Assembly (NCBI RefSeq): GCF_001598915.1
Contig: NZ_BDAP01000002.1
Coordinates: forward strand, 558,001 to 622,000
Length of the DNA stretch: 64,000 nt
Origin: Williamsia muralis NBRC 105860
GTDB taxonomy: Bacteria > Actinomycetota > Actinomycetes > Mycobacteriales > Mycobacteriaceae
Direction: 5' to 3'
The notes under the pieces are model-generated. The model did not search any database, had not been told where the DNA came from, and worked only from the letters and a program-made list of their open reading frames with translations. Of the stretch, positions 1-8,895 are shown one piece after another. The position numbers and the translations under genes were made by a program. Positions within the stretch are counted from its first letter, which is position 1. Each line of letters starts with the position of its first letter.

Positions 1-780
1 GGGGCATCCTCGGGTATTGGTCAGGCCACCGCTGAACGATTGGTCGCAGAAGGCTTTCGGGTGTACGGCACCAGCCGGAACCCCGCTGAGATCCCCGATA
101 GCGCGCGTATCGAGGGCGTGCGTTATGTGCGGCTCGAGTTGGGAAGCGTCGACAGCGCGCAGCAGTGCATCTCAGAGGTGGGTGCGGTGGACGTGTTGAT
201 CAACAATGCCGGTGAGAGCCAGAACGGTCCGCTCGAAGATTTACCGATGGACGCGATCGAGCGCCTCTTCACCATCAATGTGCTTGCGCCGGTGCGGCTG
301 ACGCAGCTTGTGCTACCCGGGATGCGACAACGCGGATACGGGCGGGTGGTGATGGTCGGATCGATGTTGGCCAGCTTCCCGCTGGCGTACCGGTCGTCGT
401 ACGTGGCATCCAAGGCCGCATTGAAGGCCTTCTCGACGGCAGCGAGGGGTGAAGTCGCCCCGTTCGGCGTCGGATTCATCACCGTGGAGCCGGGCTCGAT
501 CAACACAGGCATCAGCGAGCGCCGCACCAAGTACATCGCCGACGACTCGGTGTATCGCCCGGCTTTCGAGAGGGTGCTCGACGCCCTCGATCGGAATGAA
601 AAACGCGGGATTCCCGCCGAACGCGTTGCGCAGACCATAGTCTCGGCTGTTCAACATCGACGCCCGCGCTCCTTCTACGCCGTCGGAAGCCGTGCACCTC
701 TTGCGTTTGCGGCCCGCAGGGCGCTGACCGAAGGTGGCGTCAACCGGCTCAGCAATTGGTCGCACGGCCTTCGCCGCTGA
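1..780 (+). CDS. Short-chain dehydrogenase/reductase, 5' end cut by the window
   Basis: This is an NAD(P)-dependent short-chain dehydrogenase/reductase of the classical Rossmann type. The reading frame is open from the first base and begins inside the cofactor-binding glycine motif (GASSGIGQAT), so the true start lies before the window. Further family marks are the NNAG motif, the catalytic serine in GSMLASF, and the YVASK catalytic Tyr-Lys pair. About 259 residues are visible, close to the usual 250-280. The substrate cannot be read from the sequence. A GC-rich hairpin follows the stop, and the next gene is convergent. Confidence 0.93.
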   Translation, partial: GASSGIGQATAERLVAEGFRVYGTSRNPAEIPDSARIEGVRYVRLELGSVDSAQQCISEVGAVDVLINNAGESQNGPLEDLPMDAIERLFTINVLAPVRLTQLVLPGMRQRGYGRVVMVGSMLASFPLAYRSSYVASKAALKAFSTAARGEVAPFGVGFITVEPGSINTGISERRTKYIADDSVYRPAFERVLDALDRNEKRGIPAERVAQTIVSAVQHRRPRSFYAVGSRAPLAFAARRALTEGGVNRLSNWSHGLRR

Positions 781-790
781 TACGACTTTG

Positions 791-816
791 GCGGGTGGGC
801 GGTGTTACCCACCCGC
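791..816. terminator. Hairpin between convergent genes
   Basis: A perfect 9-bp inverted repeat (GCGGGTGGG / CCCACCCGC, 8-base loop) lies just after the SDR stop and before the 3' end of the convergent ThDP enzyme gene. There is no T tract, which is common for actinobacterial terminators. It could serve both strands. Confidence 0.6.
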
Positions 817-885
817 TTAGTCATGAGCGAACTGCGCTCTCTGGGTGACCGGGGCAGTTGGTTCCGGGTGCGGCTGCCGGACCCT

Positions 886-3207
886 TCAGGATGCGATGTC
901 GAGTACTGCGGCCACGATGGCATCGGAGTCGATGTGGTGATAGCGATACACATCCTCGAGGGAACCGGCCTGGCCGAAGCCCGAGACGCCCAGAGCGATG
1001 CTCTTGACGTGATTGATCGATGGTAGGAACGACATTGCGTTCGGATGTCCATCCAGGACTGTGACCATCGGGGCGGCCTTTTCCGGGGGGAACACCTGAT
1101 CCAGGATCCAGGAAGGACCAGCACTTTGTCCGCGGCGGGCCTGTTTGGCCTCGAACAGCAGGCTCAGACTGGTGACGCACACGATCTCGGCGGCCGTTCC
1201 CATATCGGCGAGTCGGTCTGCCGCAACGATCGCCTCAGTGACCATGGCGCCCATGGTCACGATCGTTGCCGCCGGGTTACGTTGGGCCCGTAGCGTGTAG
1301 GCGCCCGCAAGTACGTGCGCACGGCGGCGTTCGCGGGCCGCAGGATCTGAGGGCACCTCGGCCAGAGCCTGTTCCACCGGACGAGTTGACAGCCGAAGGT
1401 ACGCCGATCGTCCCTCAGGTGTACCCAACTGCGAGATGCACTTGAGCAGAATCCATTCCACGTCGATGGCGAACGCGGGCTCGTAGCTGACACATCCAGG
1501 TTGTTCGAGCCCGATTGACGGCGTCTTGATCGACTGATGGGCCCCGCCCTCGGCGGCCAGACTCACCCCGGACGGCGTACCGACCAAAATCGATTGCCCC
1601 CCAGCGTAAATCCCGTACGACCAAGGCTCCAGCGCGCGCTCAACGAAGGGGTCGTAGAGCACGCCGATCGGAAACAGGCGCTCACCCCACCGGCTCCAGG
1701 TCGTACCCAACTCCCCGATCAGGCCGACCAGGTTGGTTTCGGCGATCCCCAACTCCATGTGCTGGCCCGTCGGATTCTCCCGCCAATGCATGATGGTTTC
1801 GCCGTCGTCGTCGAACCAGTTTCGTCGCTCTGAGGGAGACCACACCCCGACCTTGTTCAGCCAGCCCGCCAGGTTCGTCGTGGAGCTGACATCAGGACTG
1901 ACTGTGACCACGCGTTTGGCCACGTCCGGCGCTTCGCGTGAGAGGTCGAGCAGGGCTCGTCCCAGAGCAGCCTGGGTGGTGGATTTCGTGGCCGGAGTTC
2001 GACCGATATCAGAGGGGAATCTGAGCTCGGATGGGACGGGAACAGGTCTGCGCTGCAACCGTTTCGCCGCCTCCCGGCACACAATCCCGGCGGGTGATTG
2101 TTGGTCAAATCGGCGCCACGGGTGGGTCGGGTCTTCGCCGAGTTGCTTGGCCAGTGCGGTGAACTGGGCGGGGCTCAACAACGAGGAGTGGTTTTGGGGA
2201 TGGCCTTGTGTGGGTAGCCCGTAGCCCTTGATGGTGTAGGCGATGATGACGGTTGGTCGGTTGTCGTCGATCTGGTTGTAGGCATGGCGCATCGATTCGA
2301 AGTCGTGCCCGCCCAAGTTCGCTATCGCCTGCACCAAGGTGGCGTTGTCCAATTCGCCGATGAGGCCGGCGATTGAGCCCGCCTCGGGTGAGTTGCCGGG
2401 CAGTCGAGTGCGGATCTCGTCGGCGTCACACCGCAGCAGGCGTTGGTATTCCGCGTTGGGCATCTGCAGGATGCGGGTTCGTAGTGCATCACCGCCGACA
2501 CGGCTGAACAGTTCCTCTAGCAACCGGCCGAATCTGACCGTGATTACCTGCCAGCCTGCCGCGGCGAACATCGCTTCGAGCCGATTGGCGGCGATGTTGG
2601 GCACCACGCGGTCGAGAGACTGTCGGTTCATGTCGACGATCCATACGATCTCGCCGAGGGCTTCGACAGAAGGATCCAGGATTGCTTCCCACACCGCGCC
2701 TTCGTCGAGTTCGGCGTCGCCGACCAAGGAATACTGACGCCCGGTGCCCGTGGTCGCCAGGGTCGTGTCGACGTAGCGTCGAGCAATCGCTCCCCAGATC
2801 GGTGCTGTCGCACCGATTCCCACCGATCCGGTGGAATAGTCGACCGGATCGGGGTCTTTGGCTCGGCTCGGGTAGCTTTGCAGGCCACCGAACTCGCGCA
2901 GCGTGGACAGGTACTCCTCATCGAGAAGACCGAGAAGATAGTTGATGCTGTGCAGGACCGGTGAGGCGTGCGGTTTGACAGACACCCGGTCGTCGGCGCG
3001 TAGCTGCTCGAACCACAACGAGGTCATGATTGTCACCATGGACGCTGAAGATGCTTGGTGGCCACCGACCTTGAGGCCCGAAGTGTTCGGACGAACATGA
3101 TTGGCGTGGTGGATGATGGCTGTCGAGGTCCAGAGCACACGCTGCGCGATCAGCGAGAGCGGATCGTCGTGGGAGCCTGCGGCGTCATTTCGGTGGTGTT
3201 CGGTCAC
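886..3207 (-). CDS. AceE-like / transketolase-family thiamine-diphosphate enzyme
   Basis: This 773-residue protein belongs to the transketolase superfamily and most resembles the homodimeric E1 component of pyruvate dehydrogenase (AceE). The ThDP motif starts with GDAELDEG at about residues 163-170 and ends with DMNRQSLD near 192-199, matching the AceE pattern GDGEMDE...N. Phrases such as HASPVLHSINY, GHPQNH and the C-terminal SGFGQAGS also fit this family. It is shorter than usual AceE (about 890-930 residues). No E2 or E3 gene is nearby, so it may act as a stand-alone 2-oxoacid decarboxylase or transketolase, or borrow partners. The divergent Lrp-type gene is the likely regulator. The exact reaction is unknown. 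Confidence 0.85.
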   Translation of the reverse strand: MTEHHRNDAAGSHDDPLSLIAQRVLWTSTAIIHHANHVRPNTSGLKVGGHQASSASMVTIMTSLWFEQLRADDRVSVKPHASPVLHSINYLLGLLDEEYLSTLREFGGLQSYPSRAKDPDPVDYSTGSVGIGATAPIWGAIARRYVDTTLATTGTGRQYSLVGDAELDEGAVWEAILDPSVEALGEIVWIVDMNRQSLDRVVPNIAANRLEAMFAAAGWQVITVRFGRLLEELFSRVGGDALRTRILQMPNAEYQRLLRCDADEIRTRLPGNSPEAGSIAGLIGELDNATLVQAIANLGGHDFESMRHAYNQIDDNRPTVIIAYTIKGYGLPTQGHPQNHSSLLSPAQFTALAKQLGEDPTHPWRRFDQQSPAGIVCREAAKRLQRRPVPVPSELRFPSDIGRTPATKSTTQAALGRALLDLSREAPDVAKRVVTVSPDVSSTTNLAGWLNKVGVWSPSERRNWFDDDGETIMHWRENPTGQHMELGIAETNLVGLIGELGTTWSRWGERLFPIGVLYDPFVERALEPWSYGIYAGGQSILVGTPSGVSLAAEGGAHQSIKTPSIGLEQPGCVSYEPAFAIDVEWILLKCISQLGTPEGRSAYLRLSTRPVEQALAEVPSDPAARERRRAHVLAGAYTLRAQRNPAATIVTMGAMVTEAIVAADRLADMGTAAEIVCVTSLSLLFEAKQARRGQSAGPSWILDQVFPPEKAAPMVTVLDGHPNAMSFLPSINHVKSIALGVSGFGQAGSLEDVYRYHHIDSDAIVAAVLDIAS

Positions 3208-3372
3208 GTCAAGGTCCTCCTGGGGACGACAGCAGTGGGGTCCCCTGACAGTGATTCGGCAGTCGAGAACAGGAGATGGTTGTTATCGACGTTGCCGAAC
3301 CACTGCCAAGGCGAGCACGTGCCGCGCGGCAGCGCCATGGACCGGATTGCGGTCGTCTGCGACGGCCAGGGG

Positions 3373-3451
3373 TGTGCAAAACCGTCGACCAAGTCGATCA
3401 CGGGGGTTAGAATTGTGCAAACATCGGCACGGCCGCTATGCACATTGCACA
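3373..3451. promoter_or_regulatory. Candidate Lrp-type boxes in divergent promoter region
   Basis: The 271-base gap between the AceE-like gene and the Lrp gene contains two direct copies of TGTGCAAA (3373-3380 and 3414-3421) and an inverted copy TTGCACA (3445-3451), with a further ATGCACA just upstream of the last. Outer copies facing each other suit a dimeric or octameric Lrp/AsnC protein. Assignment to the adjacent regulator is inference. Confidence 0.4.
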
Positions 3452-3478
3452 GCCTGTGCCTCGTCGGAGTAGGGAAAC

Positions 3479-3958
3479 GTGGGCAATATGGCAACGACGG
3501 TGATCGCCGACGACATCGACGGCCGTCTGCTACGCGCGGTCATCAGCGATCCACGGGCTGCAGCTGTGACCTTGGCGCAGAGGGTCGGGGTATCACGCAA
3601 CACCGTGCAGGCACGCCTCAACAGATGGGACAGTCAGGCCGCATTGTGGGGGTTTGATCGCCGTGTTGCGCCGGCGTTCCTCGGATATCCGCTACGGGCG
3701 TATGTCTTCACAAAGGTGAAGCAGCGACGCCTGGCGCCTGTGGCTGAGGCTCTGCGAGAAGTTCCAGAGGTCATGTCGGTCGACGGGCTCAGCGGAGGTA
3801 GCGATCTGCTCATCCAGGTGGTGGCCAGAGACGCCGATGACCTCTACCGCATCGCCGGAACCATCCTCGACATCAAGGGTGTGAAACGAACCACCACCTC
3901 GCTGGTGATGCGTGAGCTCATCGAACACCGGGTAGGCCAGCTGATCCCCGACGCGTAG
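3479..3958 (+). CDS. Lrp/AsnC family transcriptional regulator
   Basis: The 159-residue product has the Lrp/AsnC layout: an N-terminal helix-turn-helix (about residues 10-55, with TLAQRVGVSRNTVQARLNRW as recognition region) and a C-terminal RAM/ligand-binding domain beginning near YPLRAYVFTKV. Length is typical. It is divergent from the AceE-like gene, an arrangement usual for a local regulator responding to an amino or keto acid. The start is GTG at 3479; an in-frame ATG at 3488 is an alternative with a less well placed AGGG upstream. Confidence 0.9.
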   Translation: MGNMATTVIADDIDGRLLRAVISDPRAAAVTLAQRVGVSRNTVQARLNRWDSQAALWGFDRRVAPAFLGYPLRAYVFTKVKQRRLAPVAEALREVPEVMSVDGLSGGSDLLIQVVARDADDLYRIAGTILDIKGVKRTTTSLVMRELIEHRVGQLIPDA

Positions 3959-4072
3959 ACGTCGACCCCCATTCCGTCAGCCCGGTCTACCGGGCGATTG
4001 CGTCGTCGCCGACGAGGGCGCCAGGTGCCGAAAAAGCCGGTGGTGCACAGCAATCGACCTTAAGCTCTGTGG

Positions 4073-4831
4073 ATGGACGTTGTACCGAGACATCTCGTGG
4101 GGATGACTGTCGCTATTGCGCGTCGATATCATCGAATGGAGATCGATCAGCGCTGCCACATGCCTGAAGGGCCGGTGCTGTTCGTGGCCAATCACGGGTT
4201 CGGCGGAGTGTTCGACCTCAACGTGCTGGCTTTCGCCGCGGCGTATGAACGGCTAGGTGAGCGTCGTCGAGTCTCGGTCCTCACCCATGCCATTGCCTGG
4301 AAGCTCGGTGTCGGCAAGCTGGTCAACATGTTCGATGGGATACCCGCCGACCACGACACAGCATTGCGCGCGCTGGACTCGGGTGATCACGTCCTCGTCT
4401 TCCCTGGGGGTGACGTCGACGGCTTCAAGTCATGGAGGAACCGCAACAAGATCATGTTCGAAGGCCGGACCGGCTTCGCGCGGCTGGCCATCGACGCCGA
4501 TGTCCCGATTGTTCCCGTGGTCACCGCCGGCGCGGGGGAGTCGTTGTTCGTCCTGAGTAGCGGACGAAGCGCTGCACAGCGAGTTGGTCTCGACAAGGTG
4601 TTGCGGCTGAAGACCTTTCCTGTCACGGTCTCAGTGCCGTGGGGCCTCAATGCCGGGTTGGTCGGGTTACTGCCGTATCTGCCCTTGCCCACGAAGATCA
4701 CAACCACCGTGCTCCCAGCGATGCGTGCTGAAAATGGAGAGACTGCCGAAGTCCTCAGCCGACGTGTTCATGCAGTGATGGATCACGAGCTCACCGCGAT
4801 GACGGCCAACCGCATCCCGCTGATCGGATAG
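4073..4831 (+). CDS. PlsC-type (MGAT-like) acyltransferase
   Basis: This 252-residue protein is a glycerolipid-type acyltransferase of the LPLAT superfamily. The catalytic box is NHGFGGVFD, with H41 and D48 spaced as in MGAT/TMEM68-like members. The second conserved block is VFPGGDVDGF at about residues 109-118. It probably moves an acyl chain from acyl-CoA to a lipid acceptor at the inner membrane face. The start looks leaderless: a TAAGCT hexamer at 4061-4066 ends six bases before the ATG and there is no Shine-Dalgarno. The acceptor is unknown. Confidence 0.85.
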   Translation: MDVVPRHLVGMTVAIARRYHRMEIDQRCHMPEGPVLFVANHGFGGVFDLNVLAFAAAYERLGERRRVSVLTHAIAWKLGVGKLVNMFDGIPADHDTALRALDSGDHVLVFPGGDVDGFKSWRNRNKIMFEGRTGFARLAIDADVPIVPVVTAGAGESLFVLSSGRSAAQRVGLDKVLRLKTFPVTVSVPWGLNAGLVGLLPYLPLPTKITTTVLPAMRAENGETAEVLSRRVHAVMDHELTAMTANRIPLIG

Positions 4832-4900
4832 CAAAGTAGGCGGTGACCACGCGTGGTGATCAGAGGGGAACGGAACGTCGTCGACGAACGGGGGCGAGGG

Positions 4901-5551
4901 CTACTTCAATGAAGCCAGCGCGGCCGCGATATCCGCGCCTGGGTCGAGCACGCTCGCCGACGACAGACACGCAACGATGAGCGATTCCATCCAACCCACC
5001 AGTTGGGGGAGATCGAAATCGTCGGGATTGTTGAGCCACTGGATGCTCGCTTCATCAATCGCGCCGACCGTCACACGCCCAACGAACCGCAGTGCACGGT
5101 TGTTCTGATCGAGGCCGAGCAGCATCGCGAGCCCGCCGAGCACATCCCAACGAGCGGCCTCATAGATCTCCCACGCTTGAGGGTCCGCGCTGCGACCGCC
5201 CAGCACCAGGCGCAGAGCCAGACCTCGGTGGTCCCGTAAGTACGTCAGGTGCTGTTCGAGGGCCGACCGCAGCAGTTCGCCTGCATCGGTTCCGGTCACA
5301 GCAGCAAAAGCGGCGTTCATCTGCTCCGCCGAGGCACGTACTGCCTCGAGGTAGATGCCGCGCTTGCTCTTGAAATAGTGAAAGAGCAGGCCATGGGCAA
5401 CCCCTGCCCGCTCGGCAATGTCGGCCACCGTCACCTGGTCGTAGTCGTTCTCGGCGAACACCTCGACGGCGATCGAGATCAGCCGCTGTTTTGTTTCCGC
5501 CTTCTGGGCCGCGCGCTTACCGAGTTTGACAGCTGAAGGTTGGGACACCAC
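4901..5551 (-). CDS. TetR family regulator
   Basis: The 216-residue protein has a TetR N-terminal DNA-binding domain at about residues 20-65, with the recognition helix in VTVADIAERAGVAHGLLFHYF. The C-terminal half is helical and ligand-binding in type, with no recognised effector. It follows the P450/flavin-monooxygenase cluster on the same strand, so it may be that cluster's repressor, possibly acting at the palindrome at 9453-9467. That link is inferred only. The 227 bases between it and the P450 stop hold nothing I can recognise. Confidence 0.88.
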   Translation of the reverse strand: MVSQPSAVKLGKRAAQKAETKQRLISIAVEVFAENDYDQVTVADIAERAGVAHGLLFHYFKSKRGIYLEAVRASAEQMNAAFAAVTGTDAGELLRSALEQHLTYLRDHRGLALRLVLGGRSADPQAWEIYEAARWDVLGGLAMLLGLDQNNRALRFVGRVTVGAIDEASIQWLNNPDDFDLPQLVGWMESLIVACLSSASVLDPGADIAAALASLK

Positions 5552-5778
5552 ATACCTCCATCAGTTCTCCCTGAGCGCCAGCGTCTTCGCCTCAGTGCGG
5601 CTGTCACGTCCGCGGCGTGGCACACCATTGTTGCCCACGCCCCAGACACCACCGATCCTAACGGGACAGCGGGTGGCAACACCGCGCCATCGATAGGGCG
5701 CATCACAGACACCCCCGGGCGGCGAGCCCTGCACGTTGCGCGTACTGCCTACGTCGGCCGGTGGATCTGAGGGCCAGG

Positions 5779-7086
5779 TCAAACCGGTTGTCGAAGCGTT
5801 CCCGGCTCCAGATCGACGGGGAGTCTCGACCAGCCGTGCAGCACACGGGTGTCGCGTCGGATTGCGTCGCCTGCCGAGGTGATGTGGGGGAACCGGTCGA
5901 ACAGGGTTTTCAGGCCTACTTCTGTCTCCGCTTTGGCCAGCGAGGCGCCGAGACAGTAGTGGCGGCCGCCTGAGAACGACAGGTGTTTGTTGGCGTTCTC
6001 GCGGGTGACGTCGAAGCGGTATGGATCGTCGAACACCTCGGGGTCGCGGTTGGCTCCGGCGAGAATGAGAACGACATGGTCGCCTTGCGCCAGAGATCGG
6101 CCTTCGAGCGTCAGATCATGTTTCGCCCTGCGGGCGGTCAGTTGTACCGGGGATTCCAGACGGAGCATCTCCTCGACCGCGTTCGGCCATAGTGCAGGAT
6201 CTTGCCGCAGAATGTTGAGCTGGTCAGGGTTGTCGAGGAGGAGGCGAATGCCGTTTCCGAGCAGGTTGACAGTGGTCTCGAAGCCCGCGGCCAGAACCAG
6301 CCCCGCGGTGGCGCGAAGTTCTTCGTCGGTGAGTCCGACGCCCTCCTCGGTGGCCATGATCAGCTCGCTCATCAGATCGTCGCCAGGGTTGCGGCGCAGC
6401 TCAGCGAGGTGGTCGGCCAACCATGCGTCAAAGCGCTCCAGGCCGTCTTCGACATGCCTGAATTGATCCCAGGACAATCCGATATCGAGGCTGGGAGCTG
6501 CCTGTTCTCCGAACTCCAGAACGCGCTGACGTTCGTTGTCTGGGACGCCCAGAATGGTGCTGATCACGGCGATCGGGAGCTGCGCGCAGTACTTGCTGAT
6601 GATGTCGATCTGGTCGGCGCCGGAACCGATTTCGTCCAGGAGGCTGTCTGCGTTGCCCTGCACCATCTCGCGCATCCTGGCAACCGCTCGTGGGGTGAAC
6701 ACCGACGAGACCAACTTCCGGTACCGGGTGTGCTCGGGTGGTTCGACCGCCAGCAGTGAGGGCGGTTTGAGCGGGTGAAGGGCAGTCGAACGGGTCCTCG
6801 TCTCGACCCACCGCAGCGGTCCTGGCAGATTGGCGCCGAGTTCCGTCACCCGAAAGTCGTCTGATCGCAGGAGGTCGTGTGCGAGGCGATGAGACACCGA
6901 GATGTAGTTGATCCGCGTTTTGACCAGTGGCCCTGAGGCTCTGATTGTTTCGAACACCTGTTGTGGATTCGCTCGGGCGACTGGATCGGCAAGCAGCATC
7001 GCCTGCACATCGCCGTCGCGCGCCGCACTGGTCAACATACGGCGCACAACGCCGTGCGCTGCAATCCACCTGAGTCGAGTCTTCAT
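5779..7086 (-). CDS. Cytochrome P450
   Basis: This is a soluble bacterial class I cytochrome P450 of about 435 residues. Seen directly are the I-helix oxygen-activation motif AGFETT (267-272), the K-helix ExxR in EEMLR (E306/R309) and the heme loop FSGGRHYCLG with the axial cysteine at about 378. An upstream ATG at 7113 is also in frame, but AAAGGG sits about eight bases before the ATG at 7086, so I choose that start. It lies in one strand-consistent run with an SRPBCC protein, a flavin monooxygenase and its reductase, suggesting a shared oxidative catabolic route. No ferredoxin gene is adjacent. Confidence 0.95.
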   Translation of the reverse strand: MKTRLRWIAAHGVVRRMLTSAARDGDVQAMLLADPVARANPQQVFETIRASGPLVKTRINYISVSHRLAHDLLRSDDFRVTELGANLPGPLRWVETRTRSTALHPLKPPSLLAVEPPEHTRYRKLVSSVFTPRAVARMREMVQGNADSLLDEIGSGADQIDIISKYCAQLPIAVISTILGVPDNERQRVLEFGEQAAPSLDIGLSWDQFRHVEDGLERFDAWLADHLAELRRNPGDDLMSELIMATEEGVGLTDEELRATAGLVLAAGFETTVNLLGNGIRLLLDNPDQLNILRQDPALWPNAVEEMLRLESPVQLTARRAKHDLTLEGRSLAQGDHVVLILAGANRDPEVFDDPYRFDVTRENANKHLSFSGGRHYCLGASLAKAETEVGLKTLFDRFPHITSAGDAIRRDTRVLHGWSRLPVDLEPGTLRQPV

Positions 7087-7139
7087 GGCTGTGACCCTTT
7101 CGCTGGCGGGCATCGTCCCGCGAACCCGTCAGCAGTGTG

Positions 7140-7574
7140 TTATTCGACCAATTCGCTGAGCTTGTCCAGCGACTTGTCGAGCTGTTTGCTGAACGCCTTC
7201 TGGATGATTTTTCCGAGTGGGCCGAACAGGATTGAGCTGTCGAAAATAATGTGCAGCGTTGCGTTGCAGGCATTGTCACCGTTGGGATCGACGGTGAAAT
7301 CGAGCTGCACCGTCGACCCAGTGCTCCCGGACCCTTCCAGTTGCACATAACGGGGTGCGTCGTAGGCGGACGTGGTGAAGTCGATGGTGTCCACGACACC
7401 TTTGATGGTGACCACCTCCACGATTTTGGTACCAAGGCCCAGTTCTGTGGGTGGCTCGGCGCCCCACCGGGTGTGCAGCGTGTTCCATTCCTCGAATCGG
7501 GAGGGGTCAGAGATCACCGCCCAGGCCTTTTCTTGGCTGGTGCGAAGTGTTCTGGTGGTGGTGATTTCGGGCAT
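7140..7574 (-). CDS. SRPBCC (polyketide cyclase/START-like) protein
   Basis: This 144-residue protein fits the SRPBCC helix-grip fold: it opens with an ITTTRTLRTSQEKAWAVISD strand-helix and ends in a long amphipathic helix (LGKIIQKAFSKQLDKSLDKL). Such proteins bind hydrophobic ligands in a central cavity. The frame is open far upstream to 8030, but that part is the shadow of the neighbouring gene; AGGAG seven bases before the ATG at 7574 fixes the start. It sits between the P450 and flavin monooxygenase genes and may bind or present their substrate. Confidence 0.8.
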   Translation of the reverse strand: MPEITTTRTLRTSQEKAWAVISDPSRFEEWNTLHTRWGAEPPTELGLGTKIVEVVTIKGVVDTIDFTTSAYDAPRYVQLEGSGSTGSTVQLDFTVDPNGDNACNATLHIIFDSSILFGPLGKIIQKAFSKQLDKSLDKLSELVE

Positions 7575-7650
7575 CGCTACTCCTGGATGTCTGTGACTGA
7601 CGGATGATGACGTGTCGGCCGGCGGGGAGATCCGCGCACGACGGCCTGGG

Positions 7651-8847
7651 TCAGATGATGGCGGTGATGTGGTCGCGTTGGCCGAGCAGTGCTTTGCCGT
7701 AGGTTTCCATCGACACCTGCGGCAGCATGACCGCATGGCGCGCACCGACGTTCGAATCGCGCCAGATACGTTGCATGGCGTTGACTTCGGCGAAGCTCCC
7801 GGCACCAGAAGCATCGAGGAGTGTGTTGATGGCGCTGTTGATGCTGCGCAACGCGACAGCGGAATCCGCGCGCATTCTGGCCCTGGCGGCAAAGTCGGGG
7901 TAGACGTTCTGCTCGGCGTAGCGCTGCACGTCAGCGGTCGCCCGGTATGCGTGAAGGTGGGCAGTATCGATCTTCGTGGCAGCATCGGCGATGAGCAGTT
8001 GAAACGCCACCGATTCCGCTTGACGTTCAATGTTGGTGTAGGCCAATGTCTTGGTGGCCGCCTTGGTCACCGCGAGGTCGAGCGCAGCGCGACCCAGGCC
8101 CAGCTGAGGCCCGACCAGCACCAGCACCAGCATCGGGCCGAACGCAGACCGGTAGAACGCAGAGTCGGGATGATCGGCCATGTACGTACCCGACATCACC
8201 GGGAGCATGGAGATCAATCGATGGTCGGGTACGAACACGTCCTCGGCGACAATGGTGTTGCTACCCGAGGCGCGCATGCCGGCGACATACCAGGTGTCCT
8301 CAACCCGAACATCGGAGCGCGGGAGCAGGATCATTGCCTGGTCTTCTTCGTCGCCGTCGTCATCGAGCACCCACACTCCACCGCCCATCCACTCGGCGTG
8401 CAAGCTCGCTGATGCGTACGGCCACTGGCCGGTGACGCGGTATCCGCCGTCGACCTTTCGAGCGGTACCTCCCGGTGAGACCACACCGCACAGAATCTTG
8501 TCCGGTCCGTCAGCGTAGATCTCGTCGACCGTCTGGCGGGGATACATACACGTCGACCACGACTGTATGTTCGATAGCGTTGTGACCCAGGAAGTTCCGC
8601 CATCGGCTTCGGCGATCAGCGCGGATAGCTCAAGCATGGACGTGAGCCCGGCTTCGAGTCCACCGTGACGTCGCGGAGCAGCTAGGCGGAATGCGCCCGC
8701 GTCTCGGAGGGCTTCGATGACCGCCGGATCCACCCGGCGTTCTCGCTCGTTGTCAGCCGAATGTTGTTTGATCAGCGGCAGAAGGTCTCTGACGCGGGCA
8801 AGCACGTCGCCAACAGAGTCGATCTGGGGTGATTGTGTTGTGGTCAT
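7651..8847 (-). CDS. Acyl-CoA-dehydrogenase-fold flavin monooxygenase (HsaA/HpaB type)
   Basis: The 398-residue protein has the acyl-CoA dehydrogenase fold but resembles the reduced-flavin-using monooxygenases (HsaA, HpaB and DszC types). Features include the N-terminal helical domain, the central KVDGGYRVTGQWPYASAS strand region and MRASGSNTIVAEDVFVPD, which is typical of these oxygenases. The flavin reductase encoded 48 bases upstream is the natural supplier of reduced flavin, so the pair forms a two-component monooxygenase. The substrate is unknown; hydroxylation of a phenolic or aliphatic ring compound is plausible, but no ring-cleavage genes are present here. Confidence 0.85.
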   Translation of the reverse strand: MTTTQSPQIDSVGDVLARVRDLLPLIKQHSADNERERRVDPAVIEALRDAGAFRLAAPRRHGGLEAGLTSMLELSALIAEADGGTSWVTTLSNIQSWSTCMYPRQTVDEIYADGPDKILCGVVSPGGTARKVDGGYRVTGQWPYASASLHAEWMGGGVWVLDDDGDEEDQAMILLPRSDVRVEDTWYVAGMRASGSNTIVAEDVFVPDHRLISMLPVMSGTYMADHPDSAFYRSAFGPMLVLVLVGPQLGLGRAALDLAVTKAATKTLAYTNIERQAESVAFQLLIADAATKIDTAHLHAYRATADVQRYAEQNVYPDFAARARMRADSAVALRSINSAINTLLDASGAGSFAEVNAMQRIWRDSNVGARHAVMLPQVSMETYGKALLGQRDHITAII

Positions 8848-8895
8848 GGTGTGGTCCTCCTGTGCTTCGCGGAATCGGTTGTAAGAGTGGCGGTT

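Noticed and set aside
7575-8030. N-terminal part of the minus-strand frame leading into the SRPBCC gene
   Set aside because: It overlaps the monooxygenase gene in another frame; AGGAG before ATG 7574 marks the real start.
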